A DNA stretch of 64,000 bases, taken from NCBI RefSeq assembly GCF_963576675.1, contig NC_088912.1:99787895-99851894 (forward strand). Direction: 5' to 3'. Within the stretch, counting starts at the first letter, position 1. Each line of letters starts with the position of its first letter. The stretch is from Euphorbia lathyris (lineage: Eukaryota; Streptophyta; Magnoliopsida; Malpighiales; Euphorbiaceae). Below, in pieces: positions 43,800 through 54,527 of this stretch. Both the position numbers and the translations under genes were made by a program. The notes below the pieces were generated by a model, which had not been told where the DNA came from, ran no database searches, and saw only the letters and a list, made by a program, of their open reading frames with translations.

Positions 43800-46700
43800 A
43801 TGAGTGTTTTAGCCTGGAACTGCTGGGGGATGGGCAACCATCATGCAATTAGTGTCTTGTTGGATATTGTCCGTGTTCACAAATCTGATCTCGTTTTTCT
43901 TTCCAAAACACGTATTGGGCTTTCTAAATTGATGCTTTAAGGAGAAAGTTTGGCCTTGTAGGCTGTGTTAGTGTTGACACAATTGGTAGAAGTGGTGGGT
44001 TGGGCCTTATTTGGGGTTCAAATGTTTCTGTTCATGTTCTAAAAAAAATTGTCACTTTATGGATGTTAGGGTTCGGTTATATGCTGAGTTTGATTGGAGA
44101 TTCACTGGGTATTATGGCCACCCTGAGCGCAATCGTCGGGCTGAGTCTTGGAATCTCCTCAGAACGCTTGCTAGAGACTCAAATCTTCATTGGGTCTGTA
44201 TGGGAGATTTCAACGATGTGCTAGCAACCTCTGAGAAGAGAGGAAGACTGGCTCATCCGTAAATACTTCTCGATGGTTTCCAACAAGCTGTGTCTGATTG
44301 TAATTTGATTGATTTGGGATGGGTTGGCAATCAATTCATATGGGAAAGGGGTTGGGGATCCGATCATTGGGTTGAGGAAAGACTTGATCGTGTCATGTCT
44401 ACCATCGAGTGGCTGGATTTATTTCCCCAAGCTTCTGTACATGTTCTCAATTTTTCTTCCTCTGATCATCTTCCAATCTTACTAAAGTTACAACAGCATA
44501 ACTGAAGAGTTTGGGTTAAGAGCTTCAAATTTGATAATATTTGGCTCCAAAACCCTCGTTGTAGAACGATTGTGGAAGAGGTTTGGAATCGGCTTTCATC
44601 TGGTGACTTGTTGTTGAAAATTAGAGAATGTGGCTCTTGTCTTTCTAGTTGGGGGTGTGATTTACCAGTGAGCTTAAATGAAAAGTAAAAGTAATTAAGC
44701 AAGAGTTGAGTTCTCTTAGATGTTGTAGAGATGAAAATGGGGTTGAAGAGTTCAAAAGGAAGCAAGAGGAGTATTTTGAGCATTTGGGGTTCATAGAGAT
44801 TTACTGGAAGCAGCATCCAAAGGCTCATTGGCTGCAGGCAGGTGATGCCAATACTAAATTTTTCCATTCGTATGCCGCTAAGAGGAGGGTCAGAAACAAA
44901 ATTGCGAGATTAAAAGATGATTAAGGTCGATGGCATGATTGAAATGGAAATTTAGGGGATATTGTGGTGATCTATTTCCATGATTATTTCAATCCTCCAA
45001 CTCCTTTTCTTATGATGTTCTGGATAATATCTTCCCAGTTATTATAGAGGAGCATGACTCTTTGTTGCTAGAAGATATCTTAGAGGATGAAGTTCGAGAT
45101 GCAATCTTTAGTATGCATCTGGACAAGGCGCCTGATCCGGATGGTATGAACTCGGCATTCTTCCGCACCTTTTGGGATTTGGTAGGGGTTGATGTGATCA
45201 AAATATGCAGAGATTTTCTTCAGACTGGAGTTCTTCCTTCGGACTTGAACAACACCAATATAGTTCTCATTTCGAAAAAGGAGAGGCCGGAGCGTATGTC
45301 GAATTTTCGCCCGATATCCTTATGCAACGTGCTTTACAAAGTAATTGCAAAAATTCTTGCTAATAGGTTAAAGCCTTTGCTAAACTCTCCGATTTCAGAC
45401 TCTCAAAATGTGTTCATATTAGGGAGATCAATCACAAATAATATACTGATTGCTTTTGAGACCACTGATTATCTCAATCGAACTTCTCAAGGTCGGTATG
45501 GGGTCGCGACATTGAAGATCGACATGAGTAAGGCATATGTTCGATTGGAATGGAGTTATGTACATCCCATGCTCTACCATTTTGGTTTTAATGAGAAATG
45601 GATTAATTTGGTTCTGGACTGCATCACAATGGTTCGGTATAATATTGTTGTAGAAGGGAGGAGCCTCGGTCCGATTATTTCTTATCACGATGTTAGGCAA
45701 GGGGACCCCTTATCCCCTTACCTTTTTATTCTGTGTGCTGAAGGGCTTAATGCTCTGATAAGAAGTAAATAGAAGCTTCGATTATGGCAAGGGTGTAGAG
45801 TTGCTCGTCAAGCCCCGAGGTTTAGTCATCTATTCTTCGCTGATGACTGCTATTTATTTTTCAGGGCTTGTCATGAGGAGAGTGTTATGGTTCAAGATGT
45901 TCTGTAGGAGTATGAACTTGATTCTGGGAAGGTTGTAAACTATCAGAAGTCTGCTATATTATTCAGTAAAAGTACGGACGATGGGAGTCACAGGGCTGTT
46001 TGTAGTGTTTTGGGTGTTCATGAGACTCAAGATCAAGGTAGATATCTCGGTTTGCCTTCCATGATTGGCCGGAATAAGCATGAAGTGTTGAAATTTATCA
46101 AAGATAGAGTTTGGGCAAGGCTAAATTCCTGGCATTCTAAAATTATTTCCAGAGGAGGTAAGGAGATACTTCTGACAACTGTTCTTCAGGCTATTCCTAC
46201 TTACGCCATGAATGTGTTCCTTTTGCCTATAACATTATATAGAGAGATTGAGCGTATTTTCAATGCTTTCTGGTGGTGTAAAGATGGGTCTGGTATTCGT
46301 TGGATGGTTTGGGACAAAATGTGCTTCCCGAAGTCGACAGGCAAAATGGGGTTCAAGCGGCTCCATGATTTCAATTTAGCTACGCTTTGCAAGCAGGGGT
46401 GGCACTTCATTACTGAACCAAATTCCCTAGTCTCTAGAATTTATAAGGCTCGATACTTTAGAGATTTTGAATTTCTCAATGCTGAGAGGGGTATCAACCC
46501 TAGCTTTACTTGGAGCAGCATTTGGGCGCAAAGGAGGTCTTGCAGAGAGGTTGACGGTAATGGATTGTGTATTGGTAATGATTCGTGGATAACTAATAAT
46601 CACCTTGGTAAGCCTTCCACCTTTCTTCCTTCTAATATAGCAGCAACAAAAGTTTCCTCTCTTTTTGATATGGATGGTAGGAGATGGGATGTGGAGATTA

Positions 46701-47848
46701 TTTGTGATATTTTTAATAGCTCGGATCAGGCCAACATTATGAGTATACCGCTATCTTCGGCAAACTCTGATGAATGGTTTTGGTCTCCTGAACATCATGG
46801 TAATTTTTCGATCAAGAGCTGTTATAAGATGTTGAGTGGTGAATTGGTTTCCTCAGTGGCTGGGTTGGTGGAATAAATTATGGAATCTAAAAGTTCCCTT
46901 AAAAGTTTGTAATCTTATATGGCGTGCTTGCAATAATATTCTCCCTACTGTCGAAGCCCTCAGGAAAAGGTATGTGAATGTTAATCCCATGTGCTCCCTA
47001 TGTGGTTTGGAATTAGAGTCTACTATTCATGCTTTCCATTGTTGCTGTTATGTATCTTCTGTTTGGGTCAGAGCCCGTATGGTTGCAAGCCATATAACTG
47101 GAGAGTCCTTGTTTCTCAATTGGATGGGATGGATTTTCTCAAGTTTTAGCATGGAGAAGTGTTGTCTTTGGGCTATGTTGATTTGGAGTTTATGGTTTAG
47201 ATGTAATAGTCTTGTGTGGAATGGTATCCCAATTGCTGATGAAGTTATTTTTAATATGGCTTGCAATTCTTTGAAGGATTGGCGTGATGCTCAGGCTCGT
47301 AGTGTTAATGTTTGTGGTTCAGGGAGGGCTAACTCTTCGGATGTGTCAAGCACGGGTGCATCTGCTGTGTGGTGTCGTCTGCCGGCTTCAAAGTTCAAAG
47401 TTAACGTGGATGCTTCTCTCGTGGTAGGGGCTGAATTTCTGGGTATTGGGGCTATTATTCGGGACAACGCTGGAACTTTTTGCGGTGGTCTTGCTCTTCG
47501 TTTTGCTGGTATTTATAGTCCCAAAGAGGAGACGCTATCGGTATTAGAGAAGCCTTGAGTTGGGTAAAGAGGAAATGAATTGAAGATGTTATTGTGGAGT
47601 CTGGTGCTGCAAATGTGGTGAACCATGTCAAACATCCTTCTTTTTTATCAGCTTACGGTTTGATTATTGATGATTGCAAGTTTCTTTTGAATTCTTTTAC
47701 TGATGTTTCAGTTTGTTTTGTTTGTCACTGTGCGAACGAAGTCGCTCACGTTTTAGCCCGTGTAGCTCGTTCCATGTCAGAACCAAAGGAGTGGTCTTAT
47801 GATCCTCCTGATTTTATTCTCCCAGCTTTGTTTTCTGATGTTTGCTGA
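43800..47848 (+). pseudogene. LINE ORF2 (endonuclease, RT, zf-RVT, RNase H), broken
   Basis: Begins MSVLAWNCWGMGN, the APE-type endonuclease start; later endonuclease motifs are MGDFNDVL (about 44200), ERLDRVMST (about 44385) and SSSDHLPI (about 44455). The RT follows: DKAPDPDGMN (45122), PISLCNVLYKVIAK, VRQGDPLSPYLF (45690) and FFADD (45832). The zf-RVT (KLWNLKVPLKVCNLIWRAC to CSLCGLELESTIHAFHCC) lies near 46870-47045. RNase H begins FKVNVDAS (47397) and includes NEVAHVLARVA (47736). At least ten stops or frameshifts are seen. It would have nicked the target and copied RNA there. Confidence 0.9.
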
Positions 47849-49225
47849 TTCAACCTACTGATATTTAAAAAAAAGGATAGTAGTAATAATAATGGTAATG
47901 ATATTAATATTAATAAGGAATAAGGTGTAAAAATACTCCTAACATTTATATATAGGGGCAATTTTATCCCTAACGTCTAAAATTGTATAATTTTTTACCA
48001 TTAACGTTGTCAATCAATAGCAATTTTACCCTTAATGTTGACAAATTAGGCCAATTGGAGAAATTAATCATCAGATTGTTTTACCGGTCATGAATCTTAT
48101 CTACACTTCCCATGTGCATCATTTTACCACTCATTTTATGATTAAATGTGAATTTTCTTAATTTTTTTTAAAAAATATACTATATTTTGTACGAGTTGAA
48201 AAATATTAATCTCATTTACAGTTCACATGTGCATCATTTTATCACCGAATTTAAAAATATTAATCTCATTTCTTCATCTCGAAGTGAACCGATAAGTTCG
48301 AATAAACAATGACTCTGATTGTCTCATTCGGGTGTGCCCACACTTTTTAGTTTCACTATCAAGTGGCTGGTGATATCTTCTTTTCTCAGGAGAGTAACCA
48401 TCCTCGCGATCCACTCATTGTTTCTAAGCATGATTAGAGCATATCCAACTAAACTCATACTTGGCACCTAATAACAGGCCGTTAGGCGAATAATCTAAGC
48501 ATATTGTGTCGCTTTAGACCCTATAGTGACTTTGGGTCTAAGGACTCAACTATGAGTATTACATAAGAAACACTTATGACTCTGCAACCATGTGGTTTCT
48601 CATAGCGGATCGATCCAATGCTTACTGTTTCATAAGCCCATATGCCTTTGACTGACATCTAATGTCCATGACCGGTGAAACACTATCAACAGTCAAAGCA
48701 CACACTAGTCTTTAGTTTATTATCATTTTCACAACAATAACAGACTAGAGATATTTAAATTAGTATTTTATTATCTCACGGTTTCATTTCTCCGAATCCT
48801 CAATTCGTCAAACCTGAGCAGATTACTAATTACAAATACTCTATTAGGTTAATTCGTCCAAGTGAACTAACGAATTAGATTATTGCCTATAATTAAGGGC
48901 ACCATCAAAATATAACATCTCAGGACTAAGACATACACCAATATATTATATTAGAGCCGAGATATCAATATGTCTCACGTGTTATTAGTTGGAATGATAT
49001 TATTGAAATCGGAATGATATCATTGAAAAATTTGAAGTTAAATAATTGGTCAAATTTAGTCATAAGTAAGGAGACAAAATTCAAATTGTTTTAATCCCTC
49101 AAATTGTGGAGTAAATTGGGCTGTCTTAATAAATCTATATTTTTTGAAATATTTATCTTAAAAGGATAATAGTAATAATAATGGTAATAATTTCTCTAAA
49201 ATAAATAATAATGGTAATAATATTA

Positions 49226-49783
49226 ATATTAATAATGGATAAGATACAAAAACATTCCTAATATTTATATTTAGGAACAATTTTATCCCTAACGTTATCT
49301 TTAATATTGGTAAACAAAAATAATTTTACTCCCAATGTTGACAAGTTGGGTCAATTGAAGAAATTTATCATCAAATTATTTTTCCAGTCATGAATCTTGT
49401 CATATATACTTCAAATATTCGTTATTTTATCACAAATTGCATGATTAAACATGAATGATTTAAAAATAAAATAAAAAATATAATATATTTTGTACGATTT
49501 GGAAAAAATATTTAAATATTTTGCCGAATTTAAAATATTAATCTCCAATTCAATTATTAAATCACAAAAAAAATGAAATCTTAATCACATTATGTGTAAT
49601 TTGTGCAGAATAAGAAACAAAATATGTGTTTTACAATAATATCTAAAATTGACAAAACTTGCCAACATTAGGAATAAAATTGCTCTTGACTGCAAAGGTT
49701 AAAGATAAAATTGCACAATTTTAGATGTTAAAAGTAAAATTGCTCATGCATGTAAACGTTAGACATATTTTTGATATTATACC
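49226..49783. mobile_element. Complete ATAAGGTGTAAAAATAC-family MITE
   Basis: Both arms are present here: left GGATAAGATACAAAAACATT, right TAGACATATTTTTGATATT with GTAAAATTGCTCATGCATG, and (A/G)TTGGGTCAATT matched by inverse text. Only the left half is found at the earlier unit borders (39803, 41113, 47911), so this copy marks the end of the tandem array. Confidence 0.7.

Positions 49784-49831
<48 letters not shown>
49784..49831. repeat. (AAT)n microsatellite, element target
   Basis: About 15 AAT units in a row. Pieces of AAT/TTA repeat also flank each of the following MITEs, as if the tract was split again and again. Confidence 0.9.
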
Positions 49832-50505
49832 GGCAAAAAGCATCATGAGACCCATGATCTTTCATTGTTTGGTGCGTTAAGTCCTCAATCTTTCATTTAG
49901 ACACATTGAGCACATGATCTTTCATTGTTTGGTGCATTAAGCCTTCGATATTTCATTTAGACACATTGAGCTCCTGATCTTTCATATATGAATGTATTAG
50001 GTCATTCCATAAATCAATTCATATATGAGTGTATTAAGGACATGTTTGGTTCAATTGTTGATGTTGTTGGTTTATATATGGATGTTTCTTAATATGGACA
50101 TGTTTTAAATTAATCTACAAATAAATTATAAAATAAAAAATATATTATACAAATTAATAAAAATAAATTATATAAAAAATAAAAAATAAAAAAATTGAAC
50201 GCAATAAAACTTTGTTTTTTGATAATTTTGTTCTAGAAATAAGAATAATGTTAAAAAGAAAACACAATTTATGGAAATAAGAAGGATAATTTTGTCAATA
50301 ATAACGTAACTACAAACAACTGTCCTTGAAAAACTCTAAAATAGAGCTTTTCGTGAAAAACTCAAATATGTTGCAGTGTCCAGAGAAAATACTAAACACT
50401 GCGGTTATATAAACCTAACCAAACGTTATATTTCATGTGGTTTGGAGTGAAACGCTAATAATTAAACAACTAATAACAAACAGCTTACTACAACCGCAAA
50501 CAGCT

Positions 50506-50540
<35 letters not shown>

Positions 50541-50777
50541 CTATTAACTAACAGTTGAACCAAACAGACCCTTAATATACCCACATATGAATTGATTTAC
50601 AAAAGGACCTAATACACTCATATATGAAAGATCAAGGACTCAATGTGTATAAATGAAAGATCGAGGGCTTAATGCACCAAATAATGAAAGATCAGAGGCT
50701 CAATGTGTCTAAATGAAAAATCGAGGACTTAATGCACCAAATAATAATAGACCAGGGGCCTCAGGATACCTTTTGCC
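49832..50777. mobile_element. MULE-type element in the microsatellite
   Basis: Same family as 3882-4359: left GGCAAAAAGCATCATGAGAC, right (reverse complement) GGCAAAAGGTATCCTGAGGC, both with GATCTTTCATT-type text. Flanks TAATAATAA are exact at 49823-49831 and 50778-50786, although the microsatellite context weakens this as a target duplication. A GTTTGG/CCAAAC-type element with (AAC)n near 50505-50540 appears to be nested at about 50035-50575. Confidence 0.75.
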
Positions 50778-50786
50778 TAATAATAA

Positions 50787-51126
50787 TAATAAGGCAAAAT
50801 AATTTTATGGTTTTTGAGAAAATATCAATTTAGGTTCTACGCATAAAATAACATCAATATAGACTTAATATTTAAAAATAGGTACCAATTTAGGTATCGA
50901 TAACGTAACGTGACATGCCATTCATATTACTCAATTAAGTTTTGTAAATGGTATGTGGAGAGAAAAATCAGAACTTAACCAAGTAATATTAATGGCATGT
51001 CACGATCCGTAATCGATACCTAAATTAATACTATCTTTTAAACGTTAAGCATATATTAGCTATTTTGCATGTAGAACCTAAATTGATACTTCCCGAAAAC
51101 CATAGATCTATTTTGATACCTTATCC
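50787..51126. mobile_element. GGATAAGGTACC-family MITE, copy 2
   Basis: The right end TTTTGATACCTTATCC is clear; the left end is shortened (AATAAGGCAAAATAATTTTA). The middle is the family palindrome around CACGTCATTCATATTAC-like text. Flanks are AATAAT microsatellite pieces. Confidence 0.65.
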
Positions 51127-51148
51127 TTAATAATAATATTATTATTTT

Positions 51149-51491
51149 GGATAAGGTGCCAAAATAGATCTATGGTTTTTGTGAAAATACCAATTTAGGC
51201 TCGATGTACAAAATAACACTAATATATGTTTAACTTTCAAAAATAGTACAAATTTAGGCCTCGATAACAAAATGTGACACATAATTCATATTACTCCGTT
51301 AAGTTTTGATTTCTTTTTCCACATATAATTGACAAAACTTAACAAAATAATATGAATGATGTGTCACGTTCCGTTATCAAGGCCTAAATTGATACTTTTT
51401 TTTAACATTAAACCTATATTGGTACATTTTATACATGAAGCCTAAATTGATATTTCTCCAATAACTATAGATCTGTTTTTGTATCTTATCC
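51149..51491. mobile_element. GGATAAGGTACC-family MITE, copy 3
   Basis: Left GGATAAGGTGCCAAAATAGA, right (reverse complement) GGATAAGATACAAAAACAG. Preceded by TTATTATTTT. The right border is followed by a small hairpin element (51495-51613) inserted next to the terminus. Confidence 0.75.
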
Positions 51492-51494
51492 CTA

Positions 51495-51613
51495 CAGTCT
51501 TGATCACATGCACCTTAATGAGCATATAGAATTTGCTCATTCACTATTAAGCCTAGATCTAACAGTGAATAAGCAAATTCACTTGCTCATTAAGGTGCAT
51601 GTGAAAATTCCTG
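51495..51613. mobile_element. 119-bp hairpin MITE with 10-bp duplication
   Basis: Starts CAGTCTTGATCACATGCACC and, reverse-complemented from the right, CAGGAATTTTCACATGCACC; arms continue with TTAATGAGCA. The flanks CTTATCCCTA are exact at 51485-51494 and 51614-51623. The target is the end of a GGATAAGGTACC MITE. Confidence 0.8.
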
Positions 51614-51639
51614 CTTATCCCTATTGATTATTATTATTA

Positions 51640-52134
51640 GGCCTAAACTATATGCAGCCCCCTGAACTTGTCACTTTTAGTCATTTTGTCCCCTAAACTT
51701 ACAGGACAACCCATTTACCCCTTCAACTATTTAAAAGTGGTATTAGCAATCCCCTATTTTCATTATAACGGAAACAATTATGATATTTCTCATTGCAAGC
51801 ACCAAAGTCATAATAAAAAGGGTTATGCACTACTAAAATAAGCTGCAAATGAGGTTAGTATAGACAATACACAAGTTCTTTTGTAAAAATGGCATATATG
51901 GTTATGCACTACTAAAACAAGCTGCAAATGAGGTTATATATATACAGGCTGGTTCCAATACTTCCATGAACACTGGTACTAATGTTGGAATTTCATTTTG
52001 TTTCCATTATAATGAAAATAGGGGGTTGCTAATATCACTTTTAAATAGTTGAGGGGGCAAATGGGTCGTCCCGTAAGTTCAGAGGGCAAAATGACTAAAA
52101 GTTACAAGTTCAGGGGCTGTATATGGTTTAGGCC
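51640..52134. mobile_element. MULE-type element with TTATTATTA flanks
   Basis: Arms GGCCTAAACTATATGCAGCC and (reverse complement) GGCCTAAACCATATACAGCC are long and well matched. The exact 9-bp TTATTATTA is at 51631-51639 and 52135-52143. The 13422-13947 element is a relative. Inside, GGTTATGCACTACTAAAA and AGCTGCAAATGAGGTTA occur twice in direct orientation (about 51824-51863 and 51899-51936). Confidence 0.85.
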
Positions 52135-52143
52135 TTATTATTA

Positions 52144-53300
52144 TGATTTTTGGGAAAGTACCAATTTAGACTCTATATATAAAATAACACCAATGTAAGC
52201 CTAACCTTTAAAAAAGAGTACCAATTCAGGTTTCGATAACAAAATGTGACACGTCATTCATATTACTCCGTCAAATTTTGATTTCTTTTTCTACATACAA
52301 TTGACAAAACTTAACAAAATAATATGAATGACGTGTCACGTTCCGTTATCAAGGTCTAAATTGATACTCTTTTTTTAACATTAAACCTATATTGATACTA
52401 TTTTGTACATGAAGGCTAAATTGATACTTCCCCAATAATTATAGACCTGTTTTGGTATCTTATCCCTATTAATTATTATTATGATTTTTGGGAAAGTACT
52501 AATTTAAACTCTATGTATAAAATAACACCAATGTAAGCCTAACATTTAAAAAAGAGTACCAATTTAGGTCTTGATAACAAAATGTGACACGTCATTCATA
52601 TTACTCCGTTAAGTTTTGATTTCTTTTTCCACATGCAATTGACAAAACTTGACAAAATTATATGAATGGTGTGTCACATTCCATTATCAATGCCTAAATT
52701 GATACTCTTTTTTAAACACTAAACCTATATTGGTACTATTTTGTACGTGAAGCCTAAATTGATACTTCTTCAATAACTATAGACTTGTTTTGGTACCTTA
52801 TTCCTACAGTTAGGCTTAACGTTTAAAAATAGAATAAATTTAGGTCTCGATAACAAAATGTGATACGCCATTCATATTACTCCGTTAAGTTTTGTTTTCT
52901 TTTTCCTCATACAATTGACAGAACTTAAAAAAATAACATGAATGATGTGTCACATTCCATTATCAATGCCTAAATTGATACTCTTTTTTAATCGTTAAAC
53001 CTATATTAGTACTATTTTGTACGTGAAATATGAAGCCTAAATTGATACTTTCTAAAAAACTATAAGCGTGTTTTGGGGCAAATTATTAGAAGCACCCGAT
53101 TTTCCATGTCAAATGGAGGACCTTCCATACATACTTTGACATATGTAATATGAATCCATATATATTATAAGAGGTCCCACTATTTTAATTATTATATAGA
53201 GTCACAATACATATATCCAAATGTGAACTGAGGTCCTTCAAATGATATGGAAGATCAGCTGCTGCTTAATATAAGAACTCTTGTTTTGGTATCTTATCCC
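52144..53300. repeat. Tandem GGATAAGGTACC-family MITEs (three copies)
   Basis: Copies at about 52144-52465, 52483-52804 and 52809-53300 follow each other. The first two lack the same 25 or so left-end bases and start TTATTATTATGATTTTTGGG or ATTATTATTATGATTTTTGG, so they look like a tandem duplication and not separate insertions. The third is truncated on the left and split by the element at 53077-53281. Confidence 0.7.
53077..53281. mobile_element. MITE with 8-bp duplication, upstream of EPSIN
   Basis: Ends GGCAAATTATTAGAAGCACC and (reverse complement) AGAGTTCTTATATTAAGCAG; the flanks TGTTTTGG are exact at 53069-53076 and 53282-53289. A second copy is at 63665-63885. Eight-base duplications suggest hAT-type mobility. 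Confidence 0.75.
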
Positions 53301-53325
53301 TGTTAATTATTATTATTAATAATAA

Positions 53326-53334
53326 TATAAAATA
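53326..53334 (+). promoter_or_regulatory. TATA-like box of the epsin gene
   Basis: TATAAAATA lies about 35 bases before the likely 5' UTR. It sits just after the last MITE and a TTATTATTAATAATAAT tract. The transcription start was not determined. Confidence 0.4.
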
Positions 53335-53359
53335 CCTGAATTTGTGGAGAATGAGAAGA

Positions 53360-53730
53360 AATGAATAAATAAAAAAAAAAAAAAAAATTCAAAGAAAACG
53401 AAGAAAACACCAAACCAACAACATTTCATTCAAAGCTCAACCTCTTCCAAACGCAGACATTTCTCCTTTCTCCTCTCTTCATCTCTATTTCTTCTTCCAA
53501 AGTTTTTCAATTAATTTATTTTTTTAATTGATTACAGCCATTTTAGCAGCCATTACGCGCTTTGCGCTTCTCCATTTCTCTCCCTTCTCTGAATTCTGAA
53601 TTGCTCTTCCAATTTCTACTTCTCTATTTCAACTTTGAAGCACCCGACATAACGTATATCAGCAATCGCCAGATCTGGGGTCTGATTTCTTTTCTCTTTT
53701 TCAGATTCTTTTCCTCGCCGTCGGATCTGG
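53360..53730 (+). other. Probable non-coding first exon of EPSIN
   Basis: A pyrimidine-rich leader (CTCCTTTCTCCTCTCTTCATC and TTCTTCTTCCAAAG) typical of plant 5' UTRs. A donor at GATCTGG/GTTTGT (after 53730) could splice to the acceptor ACGCAG at 54460. The exact start and donor are inferred. The 63-codon ORF at 53562 is inside the leader and intron. Confidence 0.45.
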
Positions 53731-54527
53731 GTTTGTTTTACTCCCCTCTCTAATTTTCTCCCTTTTTTGAGATCTAATTTTATTGTGTCTGCTGATTTTT
53801 TAAGCAAACCTAGCTCTGGTATTGCCTGAATTGTCGGTTTTAGTTTAGGGCTTCAATTGTGCGGTTTGTTATGGCTTCTCTGGTTTCTGTTAGGAACTAA
53901 TAATTTTCCTTTATTGTATGGATTTATTGTTTAATTTGATGTGTCTGGAGATGGTGTTCTTGTTAATTCCATTTAATGGATATTGTATCTCTATCTCTAT
54001 CTCCATTGATATTGTAACGAAATTGTAGTTCAAACAATTCGTTTGGTGCTTGATCTGTTAAAAATGGTCAGCTCTTGTAAAAATTGATCCTAAACCTTTG
54101 CATTCATCTTTTAATCGTTTCTAAAGGTAGAATTCCAGAGCTTAACTTTTTTGCTATTAACTTTTGACATGTGATTTACCAGTATTTGTAGTTTATTTCC
54201 TTGCCATGGACTATAATTAGTTGATTCCGCATGCTTGTGTGAAAGGTTTAGGATTATTGTTAAGGAATGGGGTTAAGTTATGCCAGGCGTGGCTTAAATC
54301 TATAGAGCCTATATTGGTTACAGGGGTTGTCAAAATTGTGACTATATTAGATTATAGTATGGGAACTCGTTAGATTATAGTATGGGAACTCGTTACTTGA
54401 TATGATTTTTTTCATCTGATTTACTTAAAGCTTATTCTGATTAGCTTTTCTTTTACGCAGTGGGTGAAAGTGGCCTTTGAATTGAACTGTGTGATTGGCT
54501 CTGCCTGTGTAGATCACTTTTGGGACA

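Larger units (their letters stand above)
42388..47870 (+). mobile_element. Nearly full-length L1-type LINE, degenerate
   Basis: It splits unit 3 of the tandem array and is flanked by a 16-bp duplication matching at 15 positions (AAAAGGATAATAGTAA at 42372-42387 and AAAAGGATAGTAGTAA at 47871-47886). A short A tail ends it at 47870. Order: 5' leader (about 280 bp), ORF1 with a zinc-knuckle region, ORF2 with endonuclease, reverse transcriptase, zf-RVT and RNase H. The ORFs have many stops and frameshifts, so the copy is inactive. Confidence 0.9.
38611..49225. repeat. Tandem array of a roughly 1.3-kb non-coding unit
   Basis: Four units start at TTTCTTCATCTC: 38611, 40190, 41503 and 48269. Each holds ordered landmarks such as AAACTCATACTTGGCACC, GACTTTGGGTCTAA, GACATCTAATGTCCAT and AATCGGTCAAATT. 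The first three units then run into half of the ATAAGGTGTAAAAATAC MITE; the last runs into the complete MITE (49226-49783). Unit 1 carries a 260-bp insertion (39233-39492), and unit 3 is split by a LINE (42388-47870). No ORF is shared by the units. The source could be part of an LTR, but this is unproven. Confidence 0.85.

Noticed and set aside
50505..50540. CRISPR-like or other structured array
   Set aside because: It is a plain (AAC)n microsatellite inside a MITE; no spacers exist.
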